The translations under genes and the position numbers were made by a program. Shown here one piece after another: positions 27,937 to 39,117 of a stretch of DNA of 64,000 nt. Within the stretch, counting starts at the first letter, position 1. Every line of letters starts with the position of its first letter. The notes beneath the pieces were generated by a model. It worked only from the letters and a program-made list of their open reading frames with translations. It made no database searches and was not told the DNA's origin. The stretch comes from Mycoplasmopsis caviae (GTDB taxonomy: Bacteria > Bacillota_I > Bacilli_A > Mycoplasmatales > Metamycoplasmataceae). The DNA lies in the NCBI RefSeq assembly GCF_024498215.1, contig NZ_CP101806.1, positions 744,001 to 808,000 on the forward strand, given 5' to 3'.

Positions 27937-30708
27937 ATGAGTAACAAAAAAAATGACAAAGAAAAAGAAGTAAAAAGCAAACTTAATTTAGATGATGACA
28001 AAGATCCAATTATTGAGGAATTAAATGAAGAATATATTCCTGATGAAGAACTTTTTGTTGCTTTTAAACCACAAAAAAATGAAGCAAAAGTTGTTGATGA
28101 AGAGGAAGAAGAAGTACCGCAAAACAAAGATGACTATGTAGTTCAATCTCAAATTTTAGAATCTCCAAAAGATGGCATTCATCCTATCGAAGTGCATAAA
28201 GAGATGAAAAACTCATTTTTAGAATATGCAATGAGTGTTATTGTTTCTCGTGCTCTTCCTGATGCTCGTGATGGACTTAAACCTGTTCATAGACGGATTC
28301 TATTTGATATGAATGAATTAGGTATTACATATAGTTCTCAACACAGAAAAAGTGCTCGTATTGTTGGTGATGTTTTAGGTAAGTACCACCCTCATGGTGA
28401 TAGCTCGGTTTATGAAGCAATGGTTCGTATGGCTCAAGACTTCAGCATGCGTTATCCACTTGTTGATGGTCATGGAAACTTCGGTTCAATTGATGGTGAT
28501 GAAGCTGCTGCTATGCGTTATACAGAAGCTAGAATGAGTAAGTTAGCAGGAGAAATGTTAGATGGGATCAAAAAAGACACAGTTGATTTTGTTGATAACT
28601 ATGATGCTAGCGAAAAGGAACCATCAGTTTTACCAGCAGGCTTTCCTAACCTTTTGGTTTCAGGCGGTAGTGGTATAGCCGTTGGTATGGCTACAAGTAT
28701 TCCACCACACAACTTAGGCGAAACTATTGATGCAACTATTGCTTTAGCTAATAATCCTGACATTGATATTTATGAATTAATGAAATTTTTACCTGGTCCA
28801 GACTTCCCAACAGGTGCTATGATTTTAGGAAACAGCGGAATTAAAGATGCTTATTTAACAGGTAAGGGTTCAATTCCAATTAGGTCAGTAGCTAAGGTTG
28901 AAGAATACTCAAATGGTAAGGGTAAAATTATTGTTACCGAAATTCCTTACGAAATTAAGAAAACTGCAATTATTGAAAAAATCGCTGAGTTGGTTAAGGA
29001 TAAACAAATTGAAGGTATTTCTGACTTGCGTGATGAAAGTAGTCGCGAAGGTATTAGAATTGTTATTGATGTTAAAAAAAATGTTAATCCTTACGTGTTA
29101 TTAAATAAACTTTACCGTCAAACAAATTTACAAGCAAACTATAACGTAAACTTTGTGGCTCTTGTTAATGGAGAACCTAAAGTATTAAATCTTAAACAAG
29201 CTCTTGAAGTTTATCTAAAACATCAAGAAGATGTTGTTACAAGAAGACTTAAATTTGATCTAGGTAAGGCTGAGGATAGATTACATATTTTAGAAGGCTT
29301 GAAAATTGCTGTTGAAAATATTGATGAAGTGATTGCTATAATCAAAAAATCTAAAACTGATGCTGAAGCACAAACTAATTTATCTAAAAGATTTAATTTA
29401 ACTGAAAAACAAACAAAAGCAATAGTTGACATGAGACTTGGACGTCTAACTGGGCTTGCTATTGAAAATATGCTTGAAGAAATGGCTCAATTAAGAAGCG
29501 AAATCGAAAGAATCTTATTTATCTTAGCTAACCACAGTGAGTTAATTAAATTAATTGTCCAAGAATTAAGTGAAATTAAAGAAAAATACAATGACAAACG
29601 TAGAACACAAATCAACTATGAAATTCAAGGTACTATAACTGATGAAGATTTAATTCCACAGCGTGATATTGTTATAACCACAAGTTCAAAAGGCTTTGTT
29701 AAAAGAATGGACTTAGAAGAATATAAAACACAACGTCGTGGTGGTGTTGGCATTGGTACAATGAAAACATATGATGACGACGACATTGCTTCAATACTAA
29801 CAACAACTACTCATACAGACTTACTTCTATTTTCAAATCAAGCTCGCGTGTATCGTATTAGAGCTCATGAAATACCAGAATTATCACGTCAAAGTAAAGG
29901 TGTTGCATTTATAAATATTATCCCTTCACTTCGTGTTAAAGAAGGCGAGAGAATTGTTTCAATGCTCCCTGTTGATAACTATGACGAAGAACATTATTTA
30001 TTTACAGCCACTAAAAATGGTATTATCAAGAAAACTAGATTAAGTGAATATGAACGAATTAACTCAAATGGTAAATATGCGTTTAATCTCCGTGAAGGCG
30101 ACGAGTTAATTAGAGCAATAATTATTACAGATAATGACTTACTTCTTCTTGCAAATGATGAAGAACGAATTGTTAAATTCCAAGCTGTTGACTTTAGACC
30201 AATTAGTAGAACTGCAACAGGTGTTAAAGGAATGGGCCTTGATGACCACCAAACTGTTTCAAGTGCTTCATCAAGCCAAGAAGGTGAACTAGTTTTAACT
30301 ATTGGTAAAAAAGGTTTTGGAAAGCTTACACATCATTCATTATTTAGATTAATTAAACGTGGTGGAAAAGGTGTAAAAGGTATTAATAGTAAATCGGCTG
30401 GAAATATTGTATTTGCACGCTTTGTAAATCCACAAGATGAACTACTAATTATTACAACAAGTGGGCTAACAATAAGAACTGCAATTAGCCAAATTAGCCA
30501 AACCGGTCGTGCTGCCAAAGGTGTTAAGATTATCAATCTAAAAAAACGTGAAGAAATTCAAGCAGTTGAAATTATTAAGATTGATGAGAAAACCGATCCA
30601 GAAGCAACAATGGCTGCTACTGCTGTTGTTCAAAGTATTATTGAACAAAGTCAAGAAATTAGCCTTGACGATACAAATAGTAGTGAAATTGAAAGTAATG
30701 CACAATAA
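27937..30708 (+). CDS. gyrA: DNA gyrase subunit A
   Basis: A 923-residue GyrA. An acidic, low-complexity N-terminal extension of about 80 residues precedes the family core ([39 protein letters not shown]). The quinolone-determining region [15 protein letters not shown] begins at 151, with Ser156 at the E. coli Ser83 position and Glu160 at the Asp87 position. The catalytic Tyr is 195 ([10 protein letters not shown]). The GyrA-box position reads QRRGGVG (599-605), with Val in place of the usual Lys. The beta-pinwheel repeats follow. With GyrB it introduces negative supercoils. No TGA codon is used. ParC is the alternative, but the long C-terminal domain favours GyrA. Confidence 0.92.
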   Translation: MSNKKNDKEKEVKSKLNLDDDKDPIIEELNEEYIPDEELFVAFKPQKNEAKVVDEEEEEVPQNKDDYVVQSQILESPKDGIHPIEVHKEMKNSFLEYAMSVIVSRALPDARDGLKPVHRRILFDMNELGITYSSQHRKSARIVGDVLGKYHPHGDSSVYEAMVRMAQDFSMRYPLVDGHGNFGSIDGDEAAAMRYTEARMSKLAGEMLDGIKKDTVDFVDNYDASEKEPSVLPAGFPNLLVSGGSGIAVGMATSIPPHNLGETIDATIALANNPDIDIYELMKFLPGPDFPTGAMILGNSGIKDAYLTGKGSIPIRSVAKVEEYSNGKGKIIVTEIPYEIKKTAIIEKIAELVKDKQIEGISDLRDESSREGIRIVIDVKKNVNPYVLLNKLYRQTNLQANYNVNFVALVNGEPKVLNLKQALEVYLKHQEDVVTRRLKFDLGKAEDRLHILEGLKIAVENIDEVIAIIKKSKTDAEAQTNLSKRFNLTEKQTKAIVDMRLGRLTGLAIENMLEEMAQLRSEIERILFILANHSELIKLIVQELSEIKEKYNDKRRTQINYEIQGTITDEDLIPQRDIVITTSSKGFVKRMDLEEYKTQRRGGVGIGTMKTYDDDDIASILTTTTHTDLLLFSNQARVYRIRAHEIPELSRQSKGVAFINIIPSLRVKEGERIVSMLPVDNYDEEHYLFTATKNGIIKKTRLSEYERINSNGKYAFNLREGDELIRAIIITDNDLLLLANDEERIVKFQAVDFRPISRTATGVKGMGLDDHQTVSSASSSQEGELVLTIGKKGFGKLTHHSLFRLIKRGGKGVKGINSKSAGNIVFARFVNPQDELLIITTSGLTIRTAISQISQTGRAAKGVKIINLKKREEIQAVEIIKIDEKTDPEATMAATAVVQSIIEQSQEISLDDTNSSEIESNAQ

Positions 30709-30739
30709 TTTAACAAATTTTTAATATATTAGGTAAAGC

Positions 30740-32287
30740 ATGCAAACAAGTAATTCAAAATTAAAAGATTCAGTTATCGCATCAAGCGATAATCTTTTAA
30801 TTTGTAATAATGGATTTTTACTTAAATCATATGCAGGAAATAAAATTGAATTATCAACAATCCTTCGACTTATGCAAGCTTTTAATAATTCAATTTTAAA
30901 TAAGCATTGTAATATTTTATTAAGCTATGAAGGCAGTTCATTTGATAGTGATAATTTTAAATATATAGCATCATATTTTATTCAAAAAGGTCACATTGTA
31001 TTTAACTATCATAATTGCTTATCCACTAACTTAATTTTAGACGAATTTGCCTATAAAAAAGGTAAATACGACTTTTTGATAAAATTTAATAATATTATAA
31101 ATAATCACTATCTCGAAGTTAAAATATTAGATAACAACTTTGAACTTTTAAATACCCAAGTACAAGAAAATATATACAATTATTATCAAAATAATTCATG
31201 AGAAAATCAGGAAATTAAGCTTAATAGTCCAATATTAATCAATGAATTTGAACTCATTGATGAATTAACTTCAAATGAACAAATGCTTAAGGCTTTTACC
31301 AATGTTAAGCAAAGATATAAGACATTGAGTTATTTTGCTTATGATAATGACTTTAGTAAAAGAGTTGGCAGTGAGTTGTTAAATAATTATCAATGTAAAT
31401 TTATTAGCAATAACAAAAATATTTCACTTTCAAGATTAAAGTGATTATCATTTTTCGCAACACGTTCTCTTTACTACAAACAAAAAATTCAAAACATTTT
31501 TCACTTTGATAACAATAGTAATCTTAGTGTTTGTTTAAGATTAAGTGAAAAATTTAAGTGACTAAATTCACATGAATTAGTTTTAATTTACCTTGATTTT
31601 TTCTTAGAAGAAATCAAGCGGAATGGAATTGATATTACAAATTCCTTTGTAATTGTTCCTCAAAACACAACATTTCAAATATTAGAATTATTGAAGCAGT
31701 ATAAAGTTAAATATTATTATTATGATCCAAATGGAAACAGCAAGTTATTAAAGAGTGAAAATTGCTTATTTGCTTATATTGAGAATAAATATATTGCAAA
31801 TCCACGTTTTTCTAACCAATTTAATAACTATTATTTCTTTATTTGCTTAATCTGAATGCTGAATAGTTATACAAATAGAAATAATTTACTTTCATTTAAA
31901 CATAATCAACTGAGTGAGCGTGTTGGAAAGGTTAAGATTTTTAAAAAATCATATAAATTTCAATTTGACAAAATTGATAATTTACTGAAATACTTTTCAT
32001 TAAATTATAAGAGGTGATTTGTTACTTATAATGCTTATAAGGTTTGAAATGATAATAAATATATGCTTTTTAAATTAATTAACAATAGAAAGCACCAAGC
32101 AATCTTTTATTGAGATGACATAAGAGAAAGGCTTGTTGTTGAGTACCAAATGTGCAGTCATTTTGAGGACATTTCTAATAGTATTTGAATAGATAAAATT
32201 AAGCTTCAAATTTTGTTGTATTTTCTTATAAAACAGTCAAATTCGTCAAAATTCACTAAGAGTATTAAAAACAAAAACCACCCATAG
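30740..32287 (+). CDS. unknown protein, possible degenerate phosphohexomutase-like
   Basis: 515 residues with many TGA Trp codons, 31 bases after gyrA and probably co-transcribed. No clear domain. The order LLSYEGSSFDSDNFKYIASYFIQKGHIVFNYHNCLSTNLILDEFAYKKGKYDFLIKFNN...HYLEVKIL echoes the alpha-D-phosphohexomutase pattern (IGYDxRxxSxxFA, pTP, TASHNPxxYNGxK). The active-site Ser loop and the Asp-rich metal loop are absent, so it would not be a catalyst of that reaction. Very Asn/Lys/Tyr-rich. Two motif copies or near copies lie in or by it. The relation is a weak pattern impression. Confidence 0.4.
32227..32236 (+). repeat. dispersed motif copy 7, inside the unknown gene
   Basis: TATAAAACAG (preceded by T rather than C) encodes Ile-Lys-Gln close to the 3' end of the gene. 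Confidence 0.65.
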
Positions 32288-32356
32288 CTTGAAAACTTTA
32301 ACATAATATTTAATTCTTGGAATTGAATATGACTTCCTACAATAGTGAGCAAAATT

Positions 32357-32393
32357 TTAAAAATATAAGGCCTTGTAAACCTTATATTTTTGC
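32357..32393. terminator. bidirectional hairpin between convergent genes
   Basis: AAAATATAAGG and CCTTATATTTT form an 11-bp stem around CCTTGTAAA. Confidence 0.7.
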
Positions 32394-32397
32394 TATT

Positions 32398-34191
32398 CTA
32401 GTTTGTTGCACTATTAGTAAATTCATACTCAATTAACTTGGTATCATTTGAGTTCTCATCACTTGAATTATTAATAGTTAATTGAACTTTAAAGGTAAAG
32501 TTAAATGCAATTTTGTTACTTTCTTCTTTAAAATTGTTAATTTTAGTTCCCATTATTTTAAGATCAATTACTTGATATTTATCGTTAAATATTCCGGTAT
32601 TTTCATCAAAATTAGAACTACTTAATGTAATCCCTTCATTTGTTAAATTTCATGCTTTAAGTGTTGCTAATTTGTATGTTTCGTTTTCCTTTGAAATTAA
32701 TGATGTTCATGAGTTTTGACCTGATGTAAAGCCAAAGTAACTTTGGTCACTGCTATTTATTTCAAAATCAGCTTTCTTACCTTCATTTGTATATTTATCA
32801 GTAACCTTTTTAACTAATGCACTATATTCTTGATCGCTACCTGCTTTATTAATTAATTTAAATGTTTTTGTTAAATCTTTAAATACTTCTGCACTCAATT
32901 TTTGGAAACCGTCTATTGTAACAATTGGTTTATTAGTTGATTGATATTTAACACCACTCTTTTCACAATTGAACTCATACTTAACAAACAATTTACCTTG
33001 TTCATCATTTGACTTGGCTTCTATTGTATTAATAGTAACTTGATCGCTTTCAAAGTTTTTATAATCATCACTTATGGTAATTAAATTATTTGTAAATTGT
33101 TGAGAAGCATTTTTACTATTAAATTTGCCACTATAATATGAAGCATATTTATCATCACTTGGCTTACTAATTGTTACAACAGTTTCAAGAAATTTAAAGT
33201 AATCTTGAATATCACCATCTTTTAGTTCTATTTCTGAACTAACTGTTGTAACAGTTTTTTCTTTAATTTGACCATTTTCCTTGTAATTATATTTAAGACT
33301 AAGTGTAATTGTATAGTTGTCGCTAGATTTATGGTTTAGTGATAATCCTGAAATTGAAGCACCTGCATTTAGGAATTTGTCAACTTTAATTTCATTGTTA
33401 TCTTGTGTTCAAAGTTTATATTCACTAATATATGGTTTTAATTGTTCATTTGTTAGATTTTTAATTTCACTAATCTTTTTCTTATCTTTAAACAACTTGT
33501 TCTTGTCTACTTTTGCACTTAGGGATTTAGCAGAAGTGAACATTTTAAAATAATTTGATGACTTAATTTTTGTTTTCTTGAATGCTGTTCCTTTATATGA
33601 ACCACTAACCTCAAATTCAATATTTCCTTCTTTGTCATCTGATCTAATAAGTGTTGCTTGAGTAATAATAAAGTCTCCAGCATTGCTATTTGATTTAATT
33701 TTTGACTCATTCATTGAAGCAAAAATGTCTTTATCTAATCCAAGAGCACTTTCAAGTGAACTAAAGTGCTCGTTAGATAGTTCACTTTGAACTTGTGGAT
33801 TTAAAACTTTCTTTTTAAAACCGGTAATTTTTTTACTAAATTCTTTAACGTTTGTTGGGTTGTTTATTTCTTTTAATTCAAATTTAATGATTAATTCACC
33901 ACTTTGGTCATCACTGCTTAGTTCTTTAACCGTAGCACTAATTTTGTTATTTTTAACATCAATAATTATCTTGTCCTTGCTAATTGAACTAGGTAAATGA
34001 TTTCCGTATTTATCTGCATCTATATTTTTAATCTTAATTTCAACATTACTTAGTTCATTATCTAAATTAATACTATGAGAAGGTTCATTTTTCTTTTCTT
34101 GACCGCAACTTGAAGATATTAGAGCACTTGTTAATAGTGTGAAAGTTGACATTGAACCTAGTGATAATAAAATCTTTTTATTCTTTTTCAT
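32398..34191 (-). CDS. lipoprotein, Lipoprotein_17 / variable surface type
   Basis: 597 residues with a signal peptide and lipobox LISSSCGQ (Cys about 29), so the mature protein is lipid-anchored on the cell surface. The mature part is made of repeated modules (for example NVEIKIKNIDADKYGNHLPSSI, then KPYISEYKLWTQDN) like the mycoplasma Lipoprotein_17 domain of variable surface proteins. Two TGA Trp codons. Lys/Ser/Asn-rich and without Cys after the lipobox. Likely immune-exposed. It faces the unknown gene with a shared terminator and lies downstream of the DJ-1 gene. Confidence 0.75.
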
Positions 34192-34265
34192 TTTTACTCT
34201 TTTCCTATTTAAAATAATTTTGTTAATTATTATATTACATATGGTAATAAGACTTATTTAATAAA

Positions 34266-34805
34266 TTAAGCCCCGAACATTCCTTTGCGAACAGCCTCAT
34301 ATGTTTTGTTTCCAAAGAACTCTTTAACAAGGCTTAGACCAAATTCCATTGAACTCGCCGCACATCTTCCGCTAATAATGTTTTTATCTACAGTAACCAT
34401 TTGTTCATTTCGTCCATCTCCACTAACTATTGACTCAATTGGAAATGAACTATATTTAACTTGATTACTAATTAGTTTGTTTTCAAATAAAACATTTGGT
34501 GCATCACATATTGCACATACCTTTTTATTGTTTTTTATAAAGTATTCTATGACTTCTATGCTTTTAGGATCTTTTCTTAATTCTTGTGCACCTTTACCAC
34601 CTGGGATAAATATAGCATCATATTCATCAAGATTTACTTTATTTTCTAATTCAAGTGTACATAGACCAAATTGTCCACTAGCACTCTTATATTTGTGGTT
34701 ATAAAAAGTAATTTTGTCTACTTTGCTACTTCTTTTAAGGCAAGCAATAACAGTTGTTAGTTCAATATCATTGAACATTGGGTGAGTTAAAACTAATAAT
34801 TTCAT
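34266..34805 (-). CDS. DJ-1/PfpI family protein
   Basis: A 179-residue flavodoxin-like protein. FIPGGKGAQELRKD (about 67-80) supplies the conserved Gly pair and a Glu-containing turn. The nucleophile elbow AICDAPNVL places the reactive Cys at 100. Family members include glyoxalase III/deglycase-like and stress proteins; the exact reaction cannot be told. GGAGAC lies upstream of the ATG. A lipoprotein gene follows on the same strand, 74 bases on. Confidence 0.87.
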   Translation of the reverse strand: MKLLVLTHPMFNDIELTTVIACLKRSSKVDKITFYNHKYKSASGQFGLCTLELENKVNLDEYDAIFIPGGKGAQELRKDPKSIEVIEYFIKNNKKVCAICDAPNVLFENKLISNQVKYSSFPIESIVSGDGRNEQMVTVDKNIISGRCAASSMEFGLSLVKEFFGNKTYEAVRKGMFGA

Positions 34806-34865
34806 TTTTGTCTCCTTTAAATATTGTTTAAATTATATACAAAATAAATGCGTTATTTTATTCAA

Positions 34866-34903
34866 CATTGCAACAATAAATTGGTATTAATTATATAATT
34901 AAC
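34866..34903 (+). repeat. 38-bp target duplication, left (family A copy 3)
   Basis: Identical to 36813-36850. The repeat begins CATTGCAACAATAAATTGG. Confidence 0.9.
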
Positions 34904-36812
34904 TGTAAGTTTTAAAACAAATTGAGCTCTTTTTTGTGTTTAATTCCAAAACAAAACGAGCCCTATAAGTTCTCCTTTTGTTTTGGAATTAACTATTATT
35001 TTTAAAATAAAAATGGAGAATTAAATTCTCCATTATTGCCTTATTTTTTATAAACAGTTAGTTAGTTGCTGGCTGTTTTTTCAACTGAATCTAGCAATAA
35101 TTTATAGTTATCGCTTAATGATTTATAAATTAATTCTGCCATATTTAGATTTTCTTTAAGGAGTTCATTTGAGCAATTAGAAGTATTGCTAATGTCATCA
35201 ATTAACTTTCGTAGGTAAGGTAAAAAATCTTTACTTGCTTTTGTGGCCTGATATAAGCATTCTGATCTTTTGTCATCATAGAACAAATGAAATGTTTTAC
35301 AAAATTTTTGAAACTCAGTTAACTCATCATCACGTAATATTCTTGCTTTGAATAGTTTATTGTTGATAATGAAGAAATACTCATTATTTGAATTATGAAC
35401 GAACCTCAATTCCACACCGTTTTGTATAATTTTGTACTTGTTATCATCTGTAACCGGTATATAAAATTTATTTTGAAATTGAATAACACCATTGTTGAAT
35501 TTTCTATCAATTGATAAATATAACTTTGTATCCATTTCATCTTTTGGTTTTATAAAGAAATTTAATTTATCACCTATTTTTTATTGAAATGTTCATTATA
35601 TTTATTAATGATCAAGAGAGCATTTTCATTAATTTGATCAATAGTTTTTATATTATTATCACGTAAAAAATTATTAACCAAGGTTGTAAAGTTCTGTTTG
35701 TTCGCTCCACATCTGGTTTAAATTCGCCGTAACTTGCAGACGATACTTCAGTACCTTTTTTATGATTTATCGTGCTAATTCAGTATCATTCCCTTTGTAA
35801 GAAAAGCACGTTCTTTTATCTGTTCTAACAGACATTGGAATCCCAAAAGCCCTATAAAGAAGTTCAAAAAGTTTCATATAACCTATTGTTGTTTCTTCTT
35901 TCTCAGCATATATTGAGACCAACATTTTGGAAGATGTTTCTACAATTGTATATATATGAAAATTGTCTAATTCTTTAATTCACGCTTCATAACAAACATC
36001 TGCTTGCACTTGTTCACCAAATTCAAATTTAACTGAATTCATTGTTCTTGGTAACCTTTTAACATTTTCCATATTATCAATTGATTTAATCTTTATATAA
36101 GGCTGTTTTTTGTTTATATTTTTATCTTCTGTTTTTGTTAATACAATTAAATAATTTCTAACATTTCTCCTTGTTTTCTTATGTTGTGTAGGTTTAACAT
36201 AGCCTGTCATATTACATTTATTTATGAATGTTGTGAGGCACATTTTTCTTTAAGTTTATCTTCGTCTTTATTTTTAAAAAATGATTAAAAGGTACAGAAA
36301 ACTTATTTTCATCCCTATCTTTAAAATATTCTTTGTCCTTTAATTTCATATTTGTAATTGCCTTTTCTATTTCATTGTTAAAATCTTTTTCTGCATTTTT
36401 GTTGTTTAAATTTCCATGTGAATACATTACAATTGGTGTTGCATTTTCCTTTTCACACACTCTAATTTGTTTAATGTATCTTCTAATAGTTGAATAAGAA
36501 ATTCCACTCGATCCATCTCCAATCAAAGAATGAATTCTTCTTGCAGTAAAGCCCTTTTTAAATAGAAAACAATTTTTTCAATATTAATTTTTTTATTTAA
36601 TTCATATTCAGTTGAATCTTTGTGTTTAGTATTAAATGATTTTTTCATACAGATATTTATAAATATAAAAAATAAGGCACTAAATTATAAAATTAACTTT
36701 TTGATGCCTTATTTTTTGTGTCTTTATTTATAAAATAATCTAATGAAAAATTACCATAAAGTGTTCAAATTGTTTTAGAATTTAAAGAGCTCAATTTGTT
36801 TTGGAATTCACA
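34904..36812 (-). mobile_element. IS1202-like element, family A, copy 3 (1909 bp)
   Basis: Same terminal repeats as the copies at 2488 and 19857, flanked by perfect 38-bp direct repeats. It sits between the DJ-1 gene and rmuC, 121 bases before the rmuC start. This is the cleanest example for defining the ends. Confidence 0.9.
35062..36648 (-). pseudogene. family A transposase, copy 3
   Basis: Begins MKKSFNTKHKDSTEYELNKK. It carries both slippery heptamers seen in the other copies, and the DDE residues split over frames. A private change (A5G3 instead of A7G2 near 36556) breaks the HTH segment. The joined middle part MCLTTFINKCNMTGYVKPTQHKKTRRNV...KSIDNMENVKRLPRTMNSVKFEFGEQVQADVCYEA is open, as is the C-terminal block at 35062-35535. 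Confidence 0.7.
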
Positions 36813-36850
36813 CATTGCAACAATAAATTGGTATTAATTATATAATTAAC
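36813..36850 (+). repeat. 38-bp target duplication, right (family A copy 3)
   Basis: Identical to 34866-34903. Confidence 0.9.
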
Positions 36851-36933
36851 ATAAATTATTGTTAAATTAATAACTAATACATAATTTTAACTAGTAATAT
36901 ATGAATAGATAAAAACAATTAAAGGAGAAAAAT

Positions 36934-38241
36934 ATGAATTTAGATATGTGGTCGCTTGCTTTATTTCTGATTTCATTATTTGTAAGTATAGCAAGTATAT
37001 TTTTAACTATGACAATATATTTGTGAACTAAACATGACTCAGATCGTAGCGAAAAAATCATTAAATCTATTAAGGAAGAGTTAGATAAGGAAATTCCTAA
37101 TCACATTAATAATTTAGGAAGTAATATTGATACAAAAATTACTAACTCATTTACGATGATAAATGATAACTTCAAGTCATTAAGAGAAGAAATTGAAACA
37201 AAAATGAAGTCATTTGAGATATCAATTAAAGACGGTATTAGTAATATTAGAGATGAAATCAACAAAAAATTTGAAGATGAAATTTCTAAAAAAATGAATG
37301 AGAACTTTAAAAATATTAAAGAAAATATGGAAAATTTGGACAAAAATCTTATTCGTTTTGAAACTCTGCAAGAATCAGTTAAGTCATTGCAAAAAACTTT
37401 TGATGGAACTAAGAGTAGAGGAAACTTTGGTGAATTTAATCTTCAAAATGTATTGAGTGAGCATCTATCAAAAGATTTATGGGCTGCACAAGTTGATCTA
37501 AAGAAATTATCAAAAACAAACTTAAGCGAGGCTTCTGGCGTTCTTGATGATGATACTTCAAATAATGAAAGAGTTGACTTTGCTATTAAGATGCCTAATA
37601 GTGATAATGATGAAAACGGTAATTATTTACCAATAGATTGTAAGTTTCCGCTTCAATCATTTATCGAATACCAAGAAGCAGATAGTAAAGATGATAGACT
37701 AAAAGCTCAGGCTAATTTTAGAAAAGTTATTATCGAGCAAGCTAAAAGTATCAGTTCAAAATACATAATTAAAAATGTTACTACTAAACATGCAATTATG
37801 TATTTACCATCCGAAGCTGTTTTTGCACTTGCTGTTAGTGATACTGAATTAAATACATTATTAAATAAAAATTACAATATTACTCTTGCTGGTCCAACCA
37901 CTATACTAGTTATAATACAAACTATTGCTTATTTTAATTATGGAATTAGTATGAAGCAAAACGTTGATATATTATTGGATCAATTTGCAGAATTTAGAAA
38001 GAGCCAAAGTGCACTACAAAGCAAAATTGAGGGTTGCAAAAAGAAAAATGATAATACCGGTATTGAACTAGAACGTGCAATGAATATTGTTCAAAAAATG
38101 GGGAATAAAATTAATAAATCAGTGGAATTTGCTATGAAAAAAGGCGTTCTTAAACCTGACTATGATTTTGAATCTCATATCAAGAATTCGCCAATGTTAG
38201 AGGGTTTGAGTGATGAATATGAAAAAGAAGATGCTGAATAA
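36934..38241 (+). CDS. rmuC: RmuC family DNA recombination protein
   Basis: 435 residues. One N-terminal membrane helix (about 5-28, reaching a TGA Trp), then a coiled coil (about 35-140), then the RmuC domain: TKSRGNFGEFNLQNVLSEHL, ERVDFAIKMP, PIDCKFPLQSFIEYQEA, and KNVTTKHAIMYLPSEAVFA. In E. coli, RmuC limits inversions between short inverted repeats and has a restriction-like fold. The start at 36934 is supported by AAAGGAGAAAAAT and gives the membrane anchor usual for the family. The stop lies inside a long terminator stem. Confidence 0.87.
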
Positions 38242-38258
38242 GTAGCATCTTCTTTTTC
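38221..38258. terminator. terminator overlapping the rmuC stop
   Basis: A 15-bp stem GAAAAAGAAGATGCT/AGCATCTTCTTTTTC around GAATAAGT. Symmetric enough to stop transcription from both sides. Confidence 0.8.
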
Positions 38259-38260
38259 AT

Positions 38261-38285
38261 AATAAGGCTATAAAACAGCCTTATT
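38261..38285. repeat. dispersed motif copy 8 in a hairpin (AATAAGGC/GCCTTATT)
   Basis: CTATAAAACAG at 38268-38278 is framed by an 8-bp stem, the best hairpin form of the motif. It lies between the convergent rmuC and lipoprotein genes. Confidence 0.8.
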
Positions 38286-38292
38286 AGTAAAT

Positions 38293-39116
38293 CTATTGTA
38301 TAGCAGCTGTATCACTTTTGTATTGGTTTTCAATCTTTGAATTTAATGTTTTTAATTCTGCAAATACAGTATTAATATCACTCTCAACAGATTGAACAAA
38401 ATATGGTTGTTGTTTCAAATTATTAATTAATTCAGCATCTTCAAGTTTTGCTTTTAATTGTTTTGAAAAATTCTTTGCATATTCAATATATATATTTTTG
38501 CCGCTTCATTTTGACCTAAAGTCTTCTAATTTTTCAACAATAACCTTTGATTTTTTTTCTTCAACTTCGAAGGCAAAGTTTACTTGCATTCAATATGTAG
38601 TTGTTCCTTTGTCAACATCTTTGGTAAGACTTAATGATGGTTTTGATTCTATACTAATAAAAAGTTTTCTGAATTCCTCTTTAATAAAATGAAGGCTAGC
38701 GTTAAGATTTTTTAATTCAGTTAGTTTAGAAGTTAAGGTTGCTTTTTTTGTTTTTTCAGCCTGTGTCGCAGTATTATTTTTAATTTTTGCTTCAATTAAT
38801 TCTAATTGTTTTTTAATTTCTGATTCAACGTATTCATAATCAACTTTATCGCCACTAATTGATAAATCGCTTTTGATTCTTTTAATATGTGCTGTAATTT
38901 TTTCTAAAAGTTTTTTATCGAATTGATCTTTAAATTCATTGTATGCTTCAATTGTTTTTTGTAATTTGCTTTTGTTTGATTAAATAAATTTGAGAATTCT
39001 TTATATATTTTTGTCTCAAAGTCGTCTTTTTTACCACATGAAGAACTCATTACCGGTATTGTTAAGAGTGTCGAAGCAGTAAGAAGTGAGCTCAAAACAA
39101 TTTTATTTTTTTTCAT
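38293..39116 (-). pseudogene. lipoprotein, frameshifted after 47 residues
   Basis: Begins with a signal and lipobox VMSSSCGKK. The frame stops early, but restoring one A in the AAAA run at 38970-38973 gives a continuous protein of about 274 residues (SNLFNQTKSKLQKTIEAYNEFKDQFDKK...YKSDTAAIQ), with two TGA Trp codons and strong coiled-coil character. It starts one base after the stop of the lipoprotein gene at 39118-40770 and so closes the ABC/nuclease cluster. Alternatives: phase variation, or a base-call error. Confidence 0.65.
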
Positions 39117-39117
39117 A

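Noticed and set aside
28898-29104. 68-residue alternative frame in gyrA
   Set aside because: It lies wholly within a highly conserved gene in another frame.
38904-39116. A genuine 70-residue lipoprotein
   Set aside because: The downstream frame continues for more than 200 residues with family-like composition once a single A is restored, so a frameshifted longer gene explains it better.
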